In this document: piece by piece, positions 12,377 to 21,579 of the stretch
How positions within the stretch are numbered: the stretch's first letter is position 1
Layout of the letters: every line of letters starts with the position of its first letter
The notes under the pieces: generated by a model
What the model saw: the letters and a program-made list of their open reading frames with translations, nothing else
Told to the model about the DNA's origin: nothing
Database searches by the model: none
Translations under genes and position numbers: made by a program
Assembly: GCF_049650445.1 (NCBI RefSeq)
Contig: NZ_JBASAD010000037.1
Coordinates: forward strand, 83,330 to 147,329
Direction of reading: 5' to 3'
Source: Castellaniella sp049650445
GTDB taxonomy: Bacteria; Pseudomonadota; Gammaproteobacteria; Burkholderiales; Burkholderiaceae_B
DNA: 64,000 nucleotides

Positions 12377-13282
12377 CTAGAATCGCTGGCCCTGTTCCGG
12401 GAAGACGCCGTCGGGGTCGAACAGGGCGCGCACGGCCTGGTCCATGTCCCCCGCCGCCGCATCGGTGCCCGGACGGTGTCCATAGCGCAGTTCGTAGGGG
12501 CGTTCAGCCGGAGACCCGGCGCGTTCGTCGAAGACCAGCCATTCGACCCAGCCCAGTTCACCGCCGTGGCCCAGCAGCAGATGCGCCAGATTGATGGTGC
12601 CGCCGGCCGCCGGCTGCAGCGCGTCCAGCCGGTAGCGGCCATTCCACAGGCCATCGACCCGCAGTTCGTCAGCGGCGGGCGCCGAGGCGAGTTCGAACAA
12701 CCGGGGGATCATGCCCTGGACGCGCAGATTGTCCAGCGGTTTGCGGTTGTCCACCCCGAAGGCGCCCAGATTGGCCTGGGTGCCATCGGCCAGCAACACC
12801 ATCGCATGCACCAGGCCGCTGGCGGCCGTGCCGCCACAATCCCAGTCGCAGCCACGCCGGTCGGCCAGCCAGGCCGCCACCGTCAGATGCGGCGGCTGGT
12901 CGCGAAACTGCGGCAGGCCGGCCTGCTCCAGCTCGCCGATCAGGCAGCCAGGCTGCACGAACCACCGCGGATCATCCGGCCCCAGGCGCTCGCAGCGCGC
13001 CATCGCGGCCCCCGGCTCGACCCACAGCACGGGGCTGTCGTCCAGCCGGTCGGCCAAGGGCATGCCGTCCAGGGCCAGCGTGACGCCGTGCTCCACGCAC
13101 AGGGATCGGGCGTGATAAACGTCCTGCATGTGCCCCGGGACCAGCCGGGCGCTGCCGGCTTCCGAGGCAAAGTCGTATACCGTGCCCTGCGCAACACGGC
13201 GCAGGCGCGCCAGAAAGGTTTCCCAGGGGGATCGTTCCGTACGGCGGCCGACCAGGAAGGCACGGCGCGAGGAAGACTGCAT
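12377..13282 (-). CDS. FAD-binding-4-like protein of unknown function
   Basis: About 301 residues. The middle section (VYHARSLCVEHGVTLALDG; then PPHLTVAAWLADRRGCDWDCGGTAASGLVHAMVLLADG) resembles the FAD-binding subdomain of the vanillyl-alcohol-oxidase/glycolate-oxidase superfamily, but the protein is shorter than those oxidases and lacks an obvious substrate or cap domain. The N-terminus SRRAFLVG looks like a twin-arginine motif but is not followed by a hydrophobic stretch, so export is doubtful. The ATG at 13282 was preferred to an upstream start. It is divergent from the aminotransferase with only 67 bp between them. Function unknown. Confidence 0.6.
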   Translation of the reverse strand: MQSSSRRAFLVGRRTERSPWETFLARLRRVAQGTVYDFASEAGSARLVPGHMQDVYHARSLCVEHGVTLALDGMPLADRLDDSPVLWVEPGAAMARCERLGPDDPRWFVQPGCLIGELEQAGLPQFRDQPPHLTVAAWLADRRGCDWDCGGTAASGLVHAMVLLADGTQANLGAFGVDNRKPLDNLRVQGMIPRLFELASAPAADELRVDGLWNGRYRLDALQPAAGGTINLAHLLLGHGGELGWVEWLVFDERAGSPAERPYELRYGHRPGTDAAAGDMDQAVRALFDPDGVFPEQGQRF

Positions 13283-13349
13283 GGCGGGACTCCGGGGGCG
13301 AAGGTCTACAATCGGGCTTTCATTCCGAACAGCACTGCAGGGTTGCACG

Positions 13350-14513
13350 ATGGTCCGACTGGCCGACAGAACCGAACGCACGGCGCCATTCTACGCCGTA
13401 GAAGTCCTGAAACAGGCACAGGCCCTCGCGGCCCAGGGGCGCGACATCATCAGCCTGGGCATCGGCGAACCCGACTTCACCGCCCCCGCGCGCGTCCTGG
13501 AAACCCTGAATCGGGCGGCCGACGCCGGCCTGAGCGGCTACACCGCGCCCGCCGGCATCCCGGCGCTGCGAGAAGCCATTGCCCACTACTACGGCACGCA
13601 TTTCGGCGCATCCGTGGACCCGGCCCGCGTCCTGATCACATCGGGCGCCTCAGGCGCCTTGATGCTGGCGGCAATGGCCCTGATCGATCCGGGCGATGAA
13701 GTCCTGATGCCCGACCCGTCCTACCCCGCCAACCGCAATTTCATCACGGCCGCCGGCGGGATCACGCGCCTGGTGCCGACCACGGCGGAACACCGGTATC
13801 AATTGAGCCCGGAGGACATCGACACCCACTGGGGGCCGACCACGCGCGGCGTGCTGATCGCCTCGCCCAGCAACCCCACCGGCACCTCGATGCCGCGCGA
13901 GGCCCTGCGCGACCTGATCGCCGCCGTCCGTGCGCGGGACGGCTTCGTCATCCTGGACGAGATCTACCTGGGCCTGTATTACGACGAGCCGCCGCACAGC
14001 GGCCTGACGCTGGACGATGACCTGCTGGTCATCAACAGCTTCTCGAAATACTTCCACATGACGGGCTGGCGGCTGGGCTGGCTGATCGCGCCCGAATCCA
14101 TGATGCCCGCCCTGGAGCGTCTGGGCGCCAGCCTGGCGATCTGCGCTCCGGCGCTGGCCCAGCATGCGGCGCTCAGTTGCTTCGAACCCGAGGTCATGCA
14201 GATCTACGAGCACCGGCGCCTGTCCTTCAAGGAACGGCGCGACTTTCTGCTGCCCGCCTTCGAACGCCTGGGCCTGCGCGTGCCTGCCGCCCCGGACGGT
14301 GCTTTCTACATTTTTTCCGACATCCGCGAACTGGACATGGACAGCACGGAATTCTGCCGGCGCCTGCTGCACGAAGCCGGGGTCGCCGCCGTGCCGGGGC
14401 TGGACTTCGGCCAGGCCCATGCCCGGCATACCGTGCGATTTTCCTACGCCACCGGCCTGGACCGCCTGCATGAGGCCATCGACCGGATGGCGACGTTCCT
14501 GGGGAACCGCTAG
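13350..14513 (+). CDS. Class I/II PLP-dependent aminotransferase
   Basis: A 387-residue fold-type I aminotransferase. It has the N-terminal ISLGIGEPDFTAP, the substrate loop SPSNPTGT, DEIYLGLYYD, and the PLP lysine in NSFSKYFHMTGWRLGW. Homologues act on aromatic or branched amino acids or as general transaminases; substrate cannot be assigned. If it uses tryptophan it could feed indole-3-pyruvate into the indoleacetate cluster, but it is not adjacent to it. The start ATG at 13350 gives MVRLADRTERTAPF; the longer frame upstream is out of family. Confidence 0.9.
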   Translation: MVRLADRTERTAPFYAVEVLKQAQALAAQGRDIISLGIGEPDFTAPARVLETLNRAADAGLSGYTAPAGIPALREAIAHYYGTHFGASVDPARVLITSGASGALMLAAMALIDPGDEVLMPDPSYPANRNFITAAGGITRLVPTTAEHRYQLSPEDIDTHWGPTTRGVLIASPSNPTGTSMPREALRDLIAAVRARDGFVILDEIYLGLYYDEPPHSGLTLDDDLLVINSFSKYFHMTGWRLGWLIAPESMMPALERLGASLAICAPALAQHAALSCFEPEVMQIYEHRRLSFKERRDFLLPAFERLGLRVPAAPDGAFYIFSDIRELDMDSTEFCRRLLHEAGVAAVPGLDFGQAHARHTVRFSYATGLDRLHEAIDRMATFLGNR

Positions 14514-14539
14514 CCCCTCGGCCCAAGCCCGCCCGGCAC

Positions 14540-15448
14540 TCAGTCCTTGGGCGGAAGCCCCGAGGCCAGGGCGATGCGGCGGCGTTCCGCCAGCACCCGG
14601 GCGCCATAGCCGCCATCACTGGGCCCGGTCGCGCCGACATAGCAGGCCAGGCCGCCCTCGATGCCGCCCCGCCGGCGGACGCAATCGGCCAGGATCTGCG
14701 CCCCGACGCGGATGTTGACCACCGGATCGAACGCCGCCGCCGACCCGCCACTGGGCCGCAGCTTTTCCCGGTGCACTCTGGTCATGACCTGCATCAGGCC
14801 CTGGGCGCCCACGGCGCTCTCGACGAAAGGGTTGTAGCGCGACTCGATGGCGATCACGGCCAGCAGCAACTGCGGGTCCAGCTTCTGCTCGCGCCCCACC
14901 TCGAAAGCGGTTCGGATCAGGGCGCCCGCCACGCTATTGGCAATGCGATATTTGCGCGCCAGATAGCTGCGCAGCGCATGCAACTGAGATTGGGTCACGC
15001 CCTGGATCGGCTGATCGCGCAGGCTGGCCGCCAGGGCGCCGGCGAAGGTCATGCGCCCGGTCTCGGCCACAGCCGCCGGGTTGGCCTGGGCCGTCTGACC
15101 AGGCTGTCCGGATTGATCCGCCGGCTTCGCCTCGGTGCCAGCAGCAGTGTCAGTGTTAGGGGCCGGCACAGCGGCCGCGTCCGGCGCCCGGGCCGTCGGC
15201 GGCAGCGCCCAATCCGACACCTCGCCCTCGTCGTAGGCGGTATCGCCGGCACCATCGGCCTGGAACATCGCCAGCACGACCTCGTGCAACTGCTGCGACT
15301 GCTGGCGCATGGATGGCAGCACCAGGCTCAGGCCCAGCGTGGTGAGCACGGCCAGCCCCAGGTAAATGGCGCTGACGTGAACGAATTCTCCGACGGGCCG
15401 CAGCACGGCATGCACGCCGTGCCACAGCTGTTCAGGCACGGAGCGCAT
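14540..15448 (-). CDS. Lytic transglycosylase (SLT domain), membrane-anchored
   Basis: A 302-residue protein with an N-terminal transmembrane anchor (about residues 22-42, SAIYLGLAVLTTLGLSLVLP), a low-complexity Pro/Ala/Thr linker (about 85-130) and a C-terminal Slt domain. The catalytic Glu lies in IAIESRYNPF, followed by GAQGLMQVM and NIRVGAQIL, as in MltC/Slt-type lysozyme-fold transglycosylases. These cleave peptidoglycan glycan strands to anhydromuramyl products in the periplasm. The start at 15448 has GGAGGT five nt upstream. Divergent from ubiD. Confidence 0.92.
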   Translation of the reverse strand: MRSVPEQLWHGVHAVLRPVGEFVHVSAIYLGLAVLTTLGLSLVLPSMRQQSQQLHEVVLAMFQADGAGDTAYDEGEVSDWALPPTARAPDAAAVPAPNTDTAAGTEAKPADQSGQPGQTAQANPAAVAETGRMTFAGALAASLRDQPIQGVTQSQLHALRSYLARKYRIANSVAGALIRTAFEVGREQKLDPQLLLAVIAIESRYNPFVESAVGAQGLMQVMTRVHREKLRPSGGSAAAFDPVVNIRVGAQILADCVRRRGGIEGGLACYVGATGPSDGGYGARVLAERRRIALASGLPPKD

Positions 15449-15528
15449 GAGCACCTCCGGAAACCGCCCGGGCGGGGGGAATGGTAATCTTGGGCACGAC
15501 GCCACTGTAACCGATCAACGACACTGCC

Positions 15529-17073
15529 GTGAAATACCGCGACCTCCGGGACTTCATCTCCCAACTCGAACGCCAGGGCCAGCTCAAACGCATCGCGCAC
15601 CCCGTTTCCACCGCCCTGGAAATGACCGAAATCAGCGACCGGGTCCTGCGGGCCGCTGGTCCTGCCCTGCTGTTCGAACACCCGACGCACGCCGGCCAGG
15701 CCTGCGGCACCCCGGTGCTGACCAATCTGTTCGGCACGCCCCAGCGCGTCGCCTGGGGCATGGGCGCCGAAGACGTCTCCGCCCTGCGCGAGACCGGCGA
15801 GCTGCTGGCCTCGCTGCGCGAGCCCACGCCGCCCCAGGGCATGCGCGATGCCCTGTCCAAGGTCTCCATGCTGAAGGCGGCCCTGTGGGACATGAACCCC
15901 CGGCAGTTGCGCGCCCCGCCCTGCCAGGAAGTCGTCATCGAGGCCCAGGACGTGGACCTGAACGCCCTGCCTCTGCAAAGCTGCTGGCCGGGAGACGTGG
16001 CCCCGCTGCTGACCTGGGGTCTGGTGATCACGCGCGGCCCGCGCGCGCGCCGCCAGAATCTGGGCATCTACCGCCAGCAACTGATCGGCCGCAACAAGCT
16101 CATCATGCGCTGGCTGTCGCATCGCGGCGGCGCGCTGGATTTCCGCGACCACGCTCTGGCCCACCCCGGCGAGCCCTTCCCGATCGCAGTCGCGCTGGGC
16201 GCCGACCCCGCCACCACGCTGGCGGCCGTCACCCCCATTCCCGACAGCCTGTCTGAATATCAGTTCGCCGGCCTGTTGCGCGGTTCCCGCACCGAACTGG
16301 CGCCCGCGCTGGGCAGCGGCCTGTCGGTGCCGGCCCACGCCGAAATCATCCTCGAAGGCCACATCCTGCCGGCCTCGGACCCGCGCGCGCGGCGCCCCGA
16401 CGTGCCCGAAGGGGTCGCCCCGCCGCCGGACACCGGCTACGAGATGGCCCTGGAAGGCCCGTACGGCGATCACACCGGCTACTACAACGAACAGGACTGG
16501 TTCCCGGTCTTCACGGTCGAGCGCATCACCCATCGACGCAATCCCATCTATCACAGCACGTATACCGGCAAACCGCCCGACGAACCCGCCGTCCTGGGCG
16601 TGGCCCTGAACGAGGTCTTCGTGCCGCTGCTCAAGCGCCAGTTCCCTGAAATCGTGGACTTCCACCTGCCGCCCGAAGGCTGCAGCTACCGTCTGGCCGT
16701 GGTCTCGATCCGCAAGCAGTATCCAGGCCACGCCAAGCGCATCCTGTTCGGCCTGTGGAGCGTGCTGCGCCAGTTCATGTACACCAAGTTCATCGTGGTC
16801 GTGGACGAGGACATCGATCCCCGGCAATGGTCCGAGGTCATCTGGGCCATGACCACGCGCATGGATCCGGTGCGCGACACCCTGCTGGTGGACAACACGC
16901 CGATCGACTACCTGGACTTCGCCTCGCCCGTCTCCGGCCTGGGCGGCAAGATGGGGCTGGATGCAACCAATAAATGGCCGGGCGAGACGGACCGGGAATG
17001 GGGCCGCCCGATCCAGATGGCGCCCGAGGTCAAGCAGCGCGTGGACGAAATGTGGGACAGCCTAGGTCTGTAG
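15529..17073 (+). CDS. ubiD: UbiD-family 4-hydroxy-3-polyprenylbenzoate decarboxylase
   Basis: A 514-residue prenyl-FMN-dependent decarboxylase of ubiquinone biosynthesis. The N-terminus (KYRDLRDFISQLERQGQLKRI), the central EGPYGDHTGYY and VDEDIDPRQWSEV blocks and the DATNKWPGE ending are characteristic. It starts with GTG at 15529. The UbiX partner that makes prenyl-FMN is not in the window. Convergent with the small gene ending at 17075, leaving one base between the stops. Confidence 0.96.
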   Translation: MKYRDLRDFISQLERQGQLKRIAHPVSTALEMTEISDRVLRAAGPALLFEHPTHAGQACGTPVLTNLFGTPQRVAWGMGAEDVSALRETGELLASLREPTPPQGMRDALSKVSMLKAALWDMNPRQLRAPPCQEVVIEAQDVDLNALPLQSCWPGDVAPLLTWGLVITRGPRARRQNLGIYRQQLIGRNKLIMRWLSHRGGALDFRDHALAHPGEPFPIAVALGADPATTLAAVTPIPDSLSEYQFAGLLRGSRTELAPALGSGLSVPAHAEIILEGHILPASDPRARRPDVPEGVAPPPDTGYEMALEGPYGDHTGYYNEQDWFPVFTVERITHRRNPIYHSTYTGKPPDEPAVLGVALNEVFVPLLKRQFPEIVDFHLPPEGCSYRLAVVSIRKQYPGHAKRILFGLWSVLRQFMYTKFIVVVDEDIDPRQWSEVIWAMTTRMDPVRDTLLVDNTPIDYLDFASPVSGLGGKMGLDATNKWPGETDREWGRPIQMAPEVKQRVDEMWDSLGL

Positions 17074-17074
17074 C

Positions 17075-17443
17075 TCAGGCATCCGGATCGCGGCTCCGGC
17101 GCTTGCCCAGCCACACCAGGCCGGCGATCAGGGCCGTCTTCAGGGCGATGCCGCGCCGCTGGCGGTTGGTCACCACCGAGGTCAGCAGGGACAGCAGCAC
17201 GGGATAGCGGCGCAGGGCCTGCAGTCCGCCGCCCAGCCAGCCCAGGCCGAACGATCCCAGGCGGTCGCGCACCTGGGCCGCCAGGGCCTCCGGCCGCAAT
17301 TCGCCGGCCAGCCGGCAGGCACCGCGCCGGACGGCCAGGCGTTCGTAACCGGCACGCATGCGCAGCAGCTCGATGCGCATGCGGCGATCCGCAGCGGATT
17401 CTCGCTTGGGGCGGCCTGGGCGATCTCCGAGACGTGTGCTCAT
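17075..17443 (-). CDS. Small basic protein, YqjK-like position, unknown function
   Basis: A 122-residue Arg-rich protein (many R in residues 1-60) with a weakly hydrophobic C-terminal segment (GIALKTALIAGLVWLGK). It overlaps the phage-holin-like gene upstream as ATGA, so it is translated in the same operon. The order DUF883, YqjE-like, small basic protein parallels yqjD-yqjE-yqjK of E. coli, which suggests the same complex; sequence similarity to YqjK itself is not clear. Confidence 0.7.
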   Translation of the reverse strand: MSTRLGDRPGRPKRESAADRRMRIELLRMRAGYERLAVRRGACRLAGELRPEALAAQVRDRLGSFGLGWLGGGLQALRRYPVLLSLLTSVVTNRQRRGIALKTALIAGLVWLGKRRSRDPDA

Positions 17444-17886
17444 AAATCCCCCGTGCGGCCTGCGTCCACGTCGCGGCCTGCATGCCGCTCCGATTCGTCT
17501 GGCACAGGGCCGTCCGCAAGGACGGCCCTGAGTCCCGCCTCATCCTCGCGCAGCACCTCGACCGTCACGGAGAACGGGTCCGGATCGTGTTTCAAGCGAT
17601 GGATCAGCCAGCCGGCCAGCCCCCCGCCCAGCACTGCATACAACAGCGCCAGCAGGCCCAGGGCCAGAAAACGGGATTCGGTCGGCCAGAAATACAGCGC
17701 CAGGGCCAGCGTGGCCACCAGCAGCGCCAGCAGCAGAAAAACGGCCGCCGCCAGCAGCGCCGCCAGGCGTAACAACAGGCGGTCGCCGGCGTCCCGGGCC
17801 TCCAGCCCGAAAAGTTCCAGGCGCGTGCCGGCCAAGGCGGCCAACTGGGCGGCCAGGTCGGAGAACGCGCGGCTGATCGGTCCCAT
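17440..17886 (-). CDS. Phage holin / YqjE-family membrane protein
   Basis: A 148-residue protein with two adjacent transmembrane helices (LLLRLAALLAAAVFLLLALL and the segment around FLALGLLALLYAVLGGGLAG), fitting the YqjE/holin_3_6 family. The N-terminal helix (FSDLAAQLAALAGTRLELFGLEARD) is amphipathic. E. coli YqjE lies in the stress-induced yqjCDEK operon; its job is unresolved. No lysis genes are nearby, so a phage role is unlikely. Confidence 0.82.
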   Translation of the reverse strand: MGPISRAFSDLAAQLAALAGTRLELFGLEARDAGDRLLLRLAALLAAAVFLLLALLVATLALALYFWPTESRFLALGLLALLYAVLGGGLAGWLIHRLKHDPDPFSVTVEVLREDEAGLRAVLADGPVPDESERHAGRDVDAGRTGDL

Positions 17887-17897
17887 GAGGATCAGAA

Positions 17898-18221
17898 TCA
17901 GCGGCGGGACAGCAGCGCGCCCAGCAGCAGACCGGCCACGCCGGCGATCCCGACAGCCTTCCAGGGATTGGCCTGGACGTATTCGTCGGTGTCATGAGCG
18001 ACCTTGCGCCCCTGCTCCATCAGGCTGGCCTGGGTTTCGGACAGGGCCTCGCGCCCCTTATCCAGCGCCGTCAGCGCCCGGGCGCGCAGGTCGGCGGCCT
18101 TGTCCCCCGTGGCATCGGCCGCCTCGCGCAAGAGTTTTTCGGCCTGATCCAGACTGGACTTCAGGTCTTCAATCAACGCGTCTCCCGCGGATTGAGTGGC
18201 GATTTGCTTGCGAGTGGCCAT
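17898..18221 (-). CDS. DUF883 (YqjD/ElaB) family membrane protein
   Basis: A 107-residue protein with a long helical N-terminal part (EDLKSSLDQAEKLLREAADA), a GRKVAHDTDEYVQANPWKAVG hinge, and one C-terminal transmembrane helix ending LLGALLSRR. This is the layout of YqjD/ElaB/YgaM, tail-anchored inner-membrane proteins that bind ribosomes in stationary phase in E. coli. The ATG at 18221 has CAGGAG seven nt upstream. First gene of the three-gene operon. Confidence 0.9.
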   Translation of the reverse strand: MATRKQIATQSAGDALIEDLKSSLDQAEKLLREAADATGDKAADLRARALTALDKGREALSETQASLMEQGRKVAHDTDEYVQANPWKAVGIAGVAGLLLGALLSRR

Positions 18222-18328
18222 GGACAACTCCTGTCAAACGGAATAAGGAACCTTCATCCTACATGATCCGGGAAAACCCGATGTATCAAAACATGAGACG
18301 CATGCGGCAGATCAAGACCGCAACCCCA

Positions 18329-18967
18329 TCAATCCGTCTTCTGGCGCGTACCGAAGATGCGGTCCCCGGCATCGCCCAGACCGGGGATGATATAGCCGTG
18401 CTCGTTCAAGTGATCGTCGATGGAGGCGGTGTAGATGTGCACGTCGGGATGGGCGCGCTCGACGGCCGCGATGCCTTCGGGCGCAGCCACCAGCACCAGG
18501 GCACGCACGGTGCGGGCGCCGGCCTGCTTGAGCATGTTGATGGTGGCCACCATGGACCCGCCCGTGGCAAGCATGGGATCGACGATCAGCGCCAGACGCT
18601 GGTCCAACTGGCCGACGAGCTTTTCCAGGTAGGGCTGGGCCTGCAGAGTTTCCTCGTTGCGCGCGATGCCCACCGCGCTGACCTTGGCGCCCGGAATCAG
18701 CGTCAGCACGCCGTCCAGCATGCCGATACCGGCGCGCAGGATGGGCACCACGGTGACTTTTTTCCCGGCCAGCTTCTCGACGTCGATCTCGCCCGCCCAG
18801 CCGTTGATGCGCGCGGGCTCCAGCGGCAGGTCCTTCGTGGCCTCGTAGGTCAGCAGCGCACCAATCTCCTGAGCCATTTCGCGGAAATTCTTGGTGCTGA
18901 GGTCCGCCCGCCGCATCAGGCCCAGCTTGTGACGGATCAGGGGATGGCGGATTTCATGAATGGGCAT
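18329..18967 (-). CDS. upp: Uracil phosphoribosyltransferase
   Basis: A 212-residue enzyme making UMP from uracil and PRPP (pyrimidine salvage). The PRPP-binding motif IDPMLATGGSMVATINMLKQ and the uracil-binding C-terminal YIIPGLGDAGDR are present. The start ATG at 18967 (MPIHEIRHPLIRHKLG) matches the family. A longer open frame upstream overlaps the thiolase and is not conserved-looking. Confidence 0.96.
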   Translation of the reverse strand: MPIHEIRHPLIRHKLGLMRRADLSTKNFREMAQEIGALLTYEATKDLPLEPARINGWAGEIDVEKLAGKKVTVVPILRAGIGMLDGVLTLIPGAKVSAVGIARNEETLQAQPYLEKLVGQLDQRLALIVDPMLATGGSMVATINMLKQAGARTVRALVLVAAPEGIAAVERAHPDVHIYTASIDDHLNEHGYIIPGLGDAGDRIFGTRQKTD

Positions 18968-19031
18968 GGCGGCTCGATCGTCCAGGACAGGTTGGCATGC
19001 AGTGTAACTCGCCGGACACCAGGCCAGGCCC

Positions 19032-20216
19032 CTAGAAAACCTCGAACAGCGCAGCCGCCCCCATGCCCCCGGCAATGCACATCGTCACGACGGCGTACCG
19101 TGCCTTGCGGCGCCGGCCTTCCAGCAGCACGTGACCCGCCAGCCGGGCGCCCGTCATGCCGAAGGGATGACCGAGGGCAATGGCCCCGCCATTGACGTTC
19201 AGCCGTTCCGAGGGAATGCCCAGACGCCGCTGACAATAGAGCGACTGGGACGCGAAGGCCTCGTTGAGTTCCCACAGGTCGATGTCCTCGATCTTCAGCC
19301 CGTGCCGCTCCAGCAGACGCGGCACGGCGAAGACCGGGCCGATCCCCATTTCATCCGCCTCGCAGCCCGCAATGGCGAAGCCCCGGAAGGCCCCCAGAGG
19401 CGACAGGCCCAGACGCTCGGCTTCCCGGGCCTCCATCAGCACGCAGGCCGAAGCTCCGTCCGAAAGCTGAGACGCATTGCCGGCCGTGACGAATTGATCC
19501 GGCCCTCGGACCGGAGCCAGCGCCGCCAGAGCCTCGTAGGTCGTGCCGGGCCGGTTGCAGGTATCGGCCGCCACCGTGACCTCACGGTGGCTGACCACCC
19601 CGGTCGCCTTGTCGACGACGGCCATGGTCGTCGCACACGGCACGATTTCCTCGGCATACCGGCCCGCCTGCTGAGCCTCGTGGGCACGGCGCTGGCTTTC
19701 GACGGAAAAGCGGTCCTGGTCCTCGCGGCCGATGCCGTAACGCGCCGCCACGATGTCGGCGGTTTCCAGCATGCTCATGTACAACGCCGGGTAATGCGCT
19801 TCGATCCAGGGGTCCAGTGTCGGGTCCGGCGCGCCCTGCGCGGGCCGGCGCAGCAGCGAGATGCTTTCGGCACCGCCGGCGACGACCGCCTGGGTGCCGC
19901 CGGCGATGGCCCCCGCCGCTGCGGCAATCGCCTGCAGGCCCGAGGCGCAGAACCGGCTCACGGTCTGCCCCGCCACCGAGACGGGCAATCCGGCCCGGAT
20001 GGCGGCTTGGCGGCCCAGGTTGCGGCCCGTGGCGCCTTCGGGATAACCGGTACCCAGGATCACATCCTCGATCCGTCCCGGATCGATCCCGGCGCGATCC
20101 ACGGCCGCCCGCACGGCGAAGGCGGCCAGCGCCGGCCCCGGCGTCAGATTGAATTCACCCCGATGCGACTTGGTGAGCGGCGTACGCGCGGTGGCAACGA
20201 TGACGGCTTCACGCAT
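19032..20216 (-). CDS. Acetyl-CoA C-acyltransferase (thiolase)
   Basis: A 394-residue degradative-type thiolase. It keeps the nucleophilic Cys90 (RFCASGLQ), the GGAIALGHPFGMTGAR His motif and the C-terminal CIAGGMG Cys, so it should cleave 3-ketoacyl-CoA with CoA. Last gene of the 2-aminobenzoyl-CoA operon that starts at 25951; by analogy with the aerobic 2-aminobenzoate-CoA pathway of Azoarcus evansii it would perform the final thiolysis of the ring-opened product. It lies 11 bp after the dehydrogenase gene. Confidence 0.93.
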   Translation of the reverse strand: MREAVIVATARTPLTKSHRGEFNLTPGPALAAFAVRAAVDRAGIDPGRIEDVILGTGYPEGATGRNLGRQAAIRAGLPVSVAGQTVSRFCASGLQAIAAAAGAIAGGTQAVVAGGAESISLLRRPAQGAPDPTLDPWIEAHYPALYMSMLETADIVAARYGIGREDQDRFSVESQRRAHEAQQAGRYAEEIVPCATTMAVVDKATGVVSHREVTVAADTCNRPGTTYEALAALAPVRGPDQFVTAGNASQLSDGASACVLMEAREAERLGLSPLGAFRGFAIAGCEADEMGIGPVFAVPRLLERHGLKIEDIDLWELNEAFASQSLYCQRRLGIPSERLNVNGGAIALGHPFGMTGARLAGHVLLEGRRRKARYAVVTMCIAGGMGAAALFEVF

Positions 20217-20227
20217 GGAGACTTCCT

Positions 20228-21571
20228 TCAGATCCGGTTCAGACTGGCAAAATCGCGGTTCTGCTCGACCAGTTGCAGCAACAAGGGCGAGGGCTGCCAG
20301 AACAGCGGGTCGTCCTGGGCGTACGACCGGATGTCGGCCAGGATCGCCGCCAGCCCCACGGTATCGCCGTAGTGCATCGGCCCGCCCAGATGCCGCGGAA
20401 AACCGTAGCCATGCAACAGCACGGCATCGACGTCCAGCGGGCGCAGCGCGATGCCTTCATGCACGACGTTGGCGCCCTCATTCACCATCGCAGCCATGTA
20501 GCGGCGCACGATTTCCTGTTCGTCGAAGGCGCGCGGCGTCGCGCCCGCACGGGCACGCTCGGCCTCGACGATGGCCAGGACCTCGGGATCTTCGGTCCCG
20601 ACGCGCGCACCCGGTTCATAGAGGTACCAGCCGCGCCCGGTCTTCTGCCCGAACCAGCCTCGTTCGCACAGGCGGTCGGCGATCTGCACGTAGCGCGCAC
20701 GCGGATCACGCGTCGCCGCCTGGCGCTTGCGCATGGCCCAATTGATGTCGCCGCCGGCCAGGTCATAGACCTGGAACGGCCCCATGGGAAAGCCCAGGCC
20801 GCGCACGGCGGCGTCGATGGCGTAGGGCGAGGCGCCGTCCTCCATCATGACGTTGGCCGCCTGGCGGTAAGCAGCCAACATCCGGTTGCCGATAAAGCCG
20901 TCGCAGATCCCGGCGCGCACCGGAATCTTGCCCAGCCGCTTGGCCAGGTCAAAGGCGCTGGCGACCACGTCGGCGGCGACCTTCGCGGGCACGACGATCT
21001 CCAGCAGTTTCATCACGTGGGCGGGCGAAAAGAAATGCAGGCCGATGACGTCGGCGGGCCGCGAGGTGCCGGCCGCGATGACGTCCACGTCCAGGTAGGA
21101 CGTATTGGTGGCCAGAATGGCGCCCGGCCGGCAAACACGGTCCAGTTCAGCAAACACCGCCTGCTTGACCGCCATGTCCTCGAAGGCGGCTTCGATCACC
21201 AGATCGACGTCCCGCAGCGCGGCATAGTCCGCCGAGCCGTCGAAGCGCGCCAGCGCGGCGTCGCGGTCTTCGGCCGGCAGGCGCTTGCGCGCCACCAGCC
21301 CGTCCAGGATCGCTTCGACGTTGGCGCGACCCCGCTGGACCCCGGCGGCGTCGCGCTCCACCTGGGTGACCTGATAGCCGGCTCGCAGGGCCGCCACGGC
21401 GATGCCCGCACCCATGGTGCCGCCGCCGACCACGCCGATGGCCCGGATGGCGCGAGGCACGGCCGCCTCAGCCTCCGGCACCCGGGCCACTTCGCCCTCG
21501 GCGAACGCCGCGTGGGCCAGCCCGGCGCGCCGCGCGTCATCCATTTCATCCGGAATCATCGGATCGGACAT
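20228..21571 (-). CDS. 3-hydroxyacyl-CoA dehydrogenase (monofunctional, FadB/FadJ C-terminal type)
   Basis: A 447-residue NAD-dependent dehydrogenase. The Rossmann motif (AIGVVGGGTMGAGIAVAALR) begins near residue 45, followed by LHFFSPAHVMKLLEIV, GFIGNRML and two 3HCDH C-terminal domains. The first 40 residues (LAHAAFAEGEVARVPE, then PRAIRAIGVV) look like the linker that joins crotonase and dehydrogenase halves in FadB/FadJ proteins, so this appears to be a multifunctional enzyme without its hydratase half. It is placed between RidA and thiolase genes of the 2-aminobenzoyl-CoA operon and probably oxidises a ring-derived 3-hydroxyacyl-CoA. Confidence 0.92.
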   Translation of the reverse strand: MSDPMIPDEMDDARRAGLAHAAFAEGEVARVPEAEAAVPRAIRAIGVVGGGTMGAGIAVAALRAGYQVTQVERDAAGVQRGRANVEAILDGLVARKRLPAEDRDAALARFDGSADYAALRDVDLVIEAAFEDMAVKQAVFAELDRVCRPGAILATNTSYLDVDVIAAGTSRPADVIGLHFFSPAHVMKLLEIVVPAKVAADVVASAFDLAKRLGKIPVRAGICDGFIGNRMLAAYRQAANVMMEDGASPYAIDAAVRGLGFPMGPFQVYDLAGGDINWAMRKRQAATRDPRARYVQIADRLCERGWFGQKTGRGWYLYEPGARVGTEDPEVLAIVEAERARAGATPRAFDEQEIVRRYMAAMVNEGANVVHEGIALRPLDVDAVLLHGYGFPRHLGGPMHYGDTVGLAAILADIRSYAQDDPLFWQPSPLLLQLVEQNRDFASLNRI

Positions 21572-21579
21572 ACTCGGCC

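Noticed and set aside
17440..17886. Prophage lysis gene because of the holin-family match
   Set aside because: The gene order matches the yqjD-yqjE type chromosomal operon, and no phage genes are nearby.
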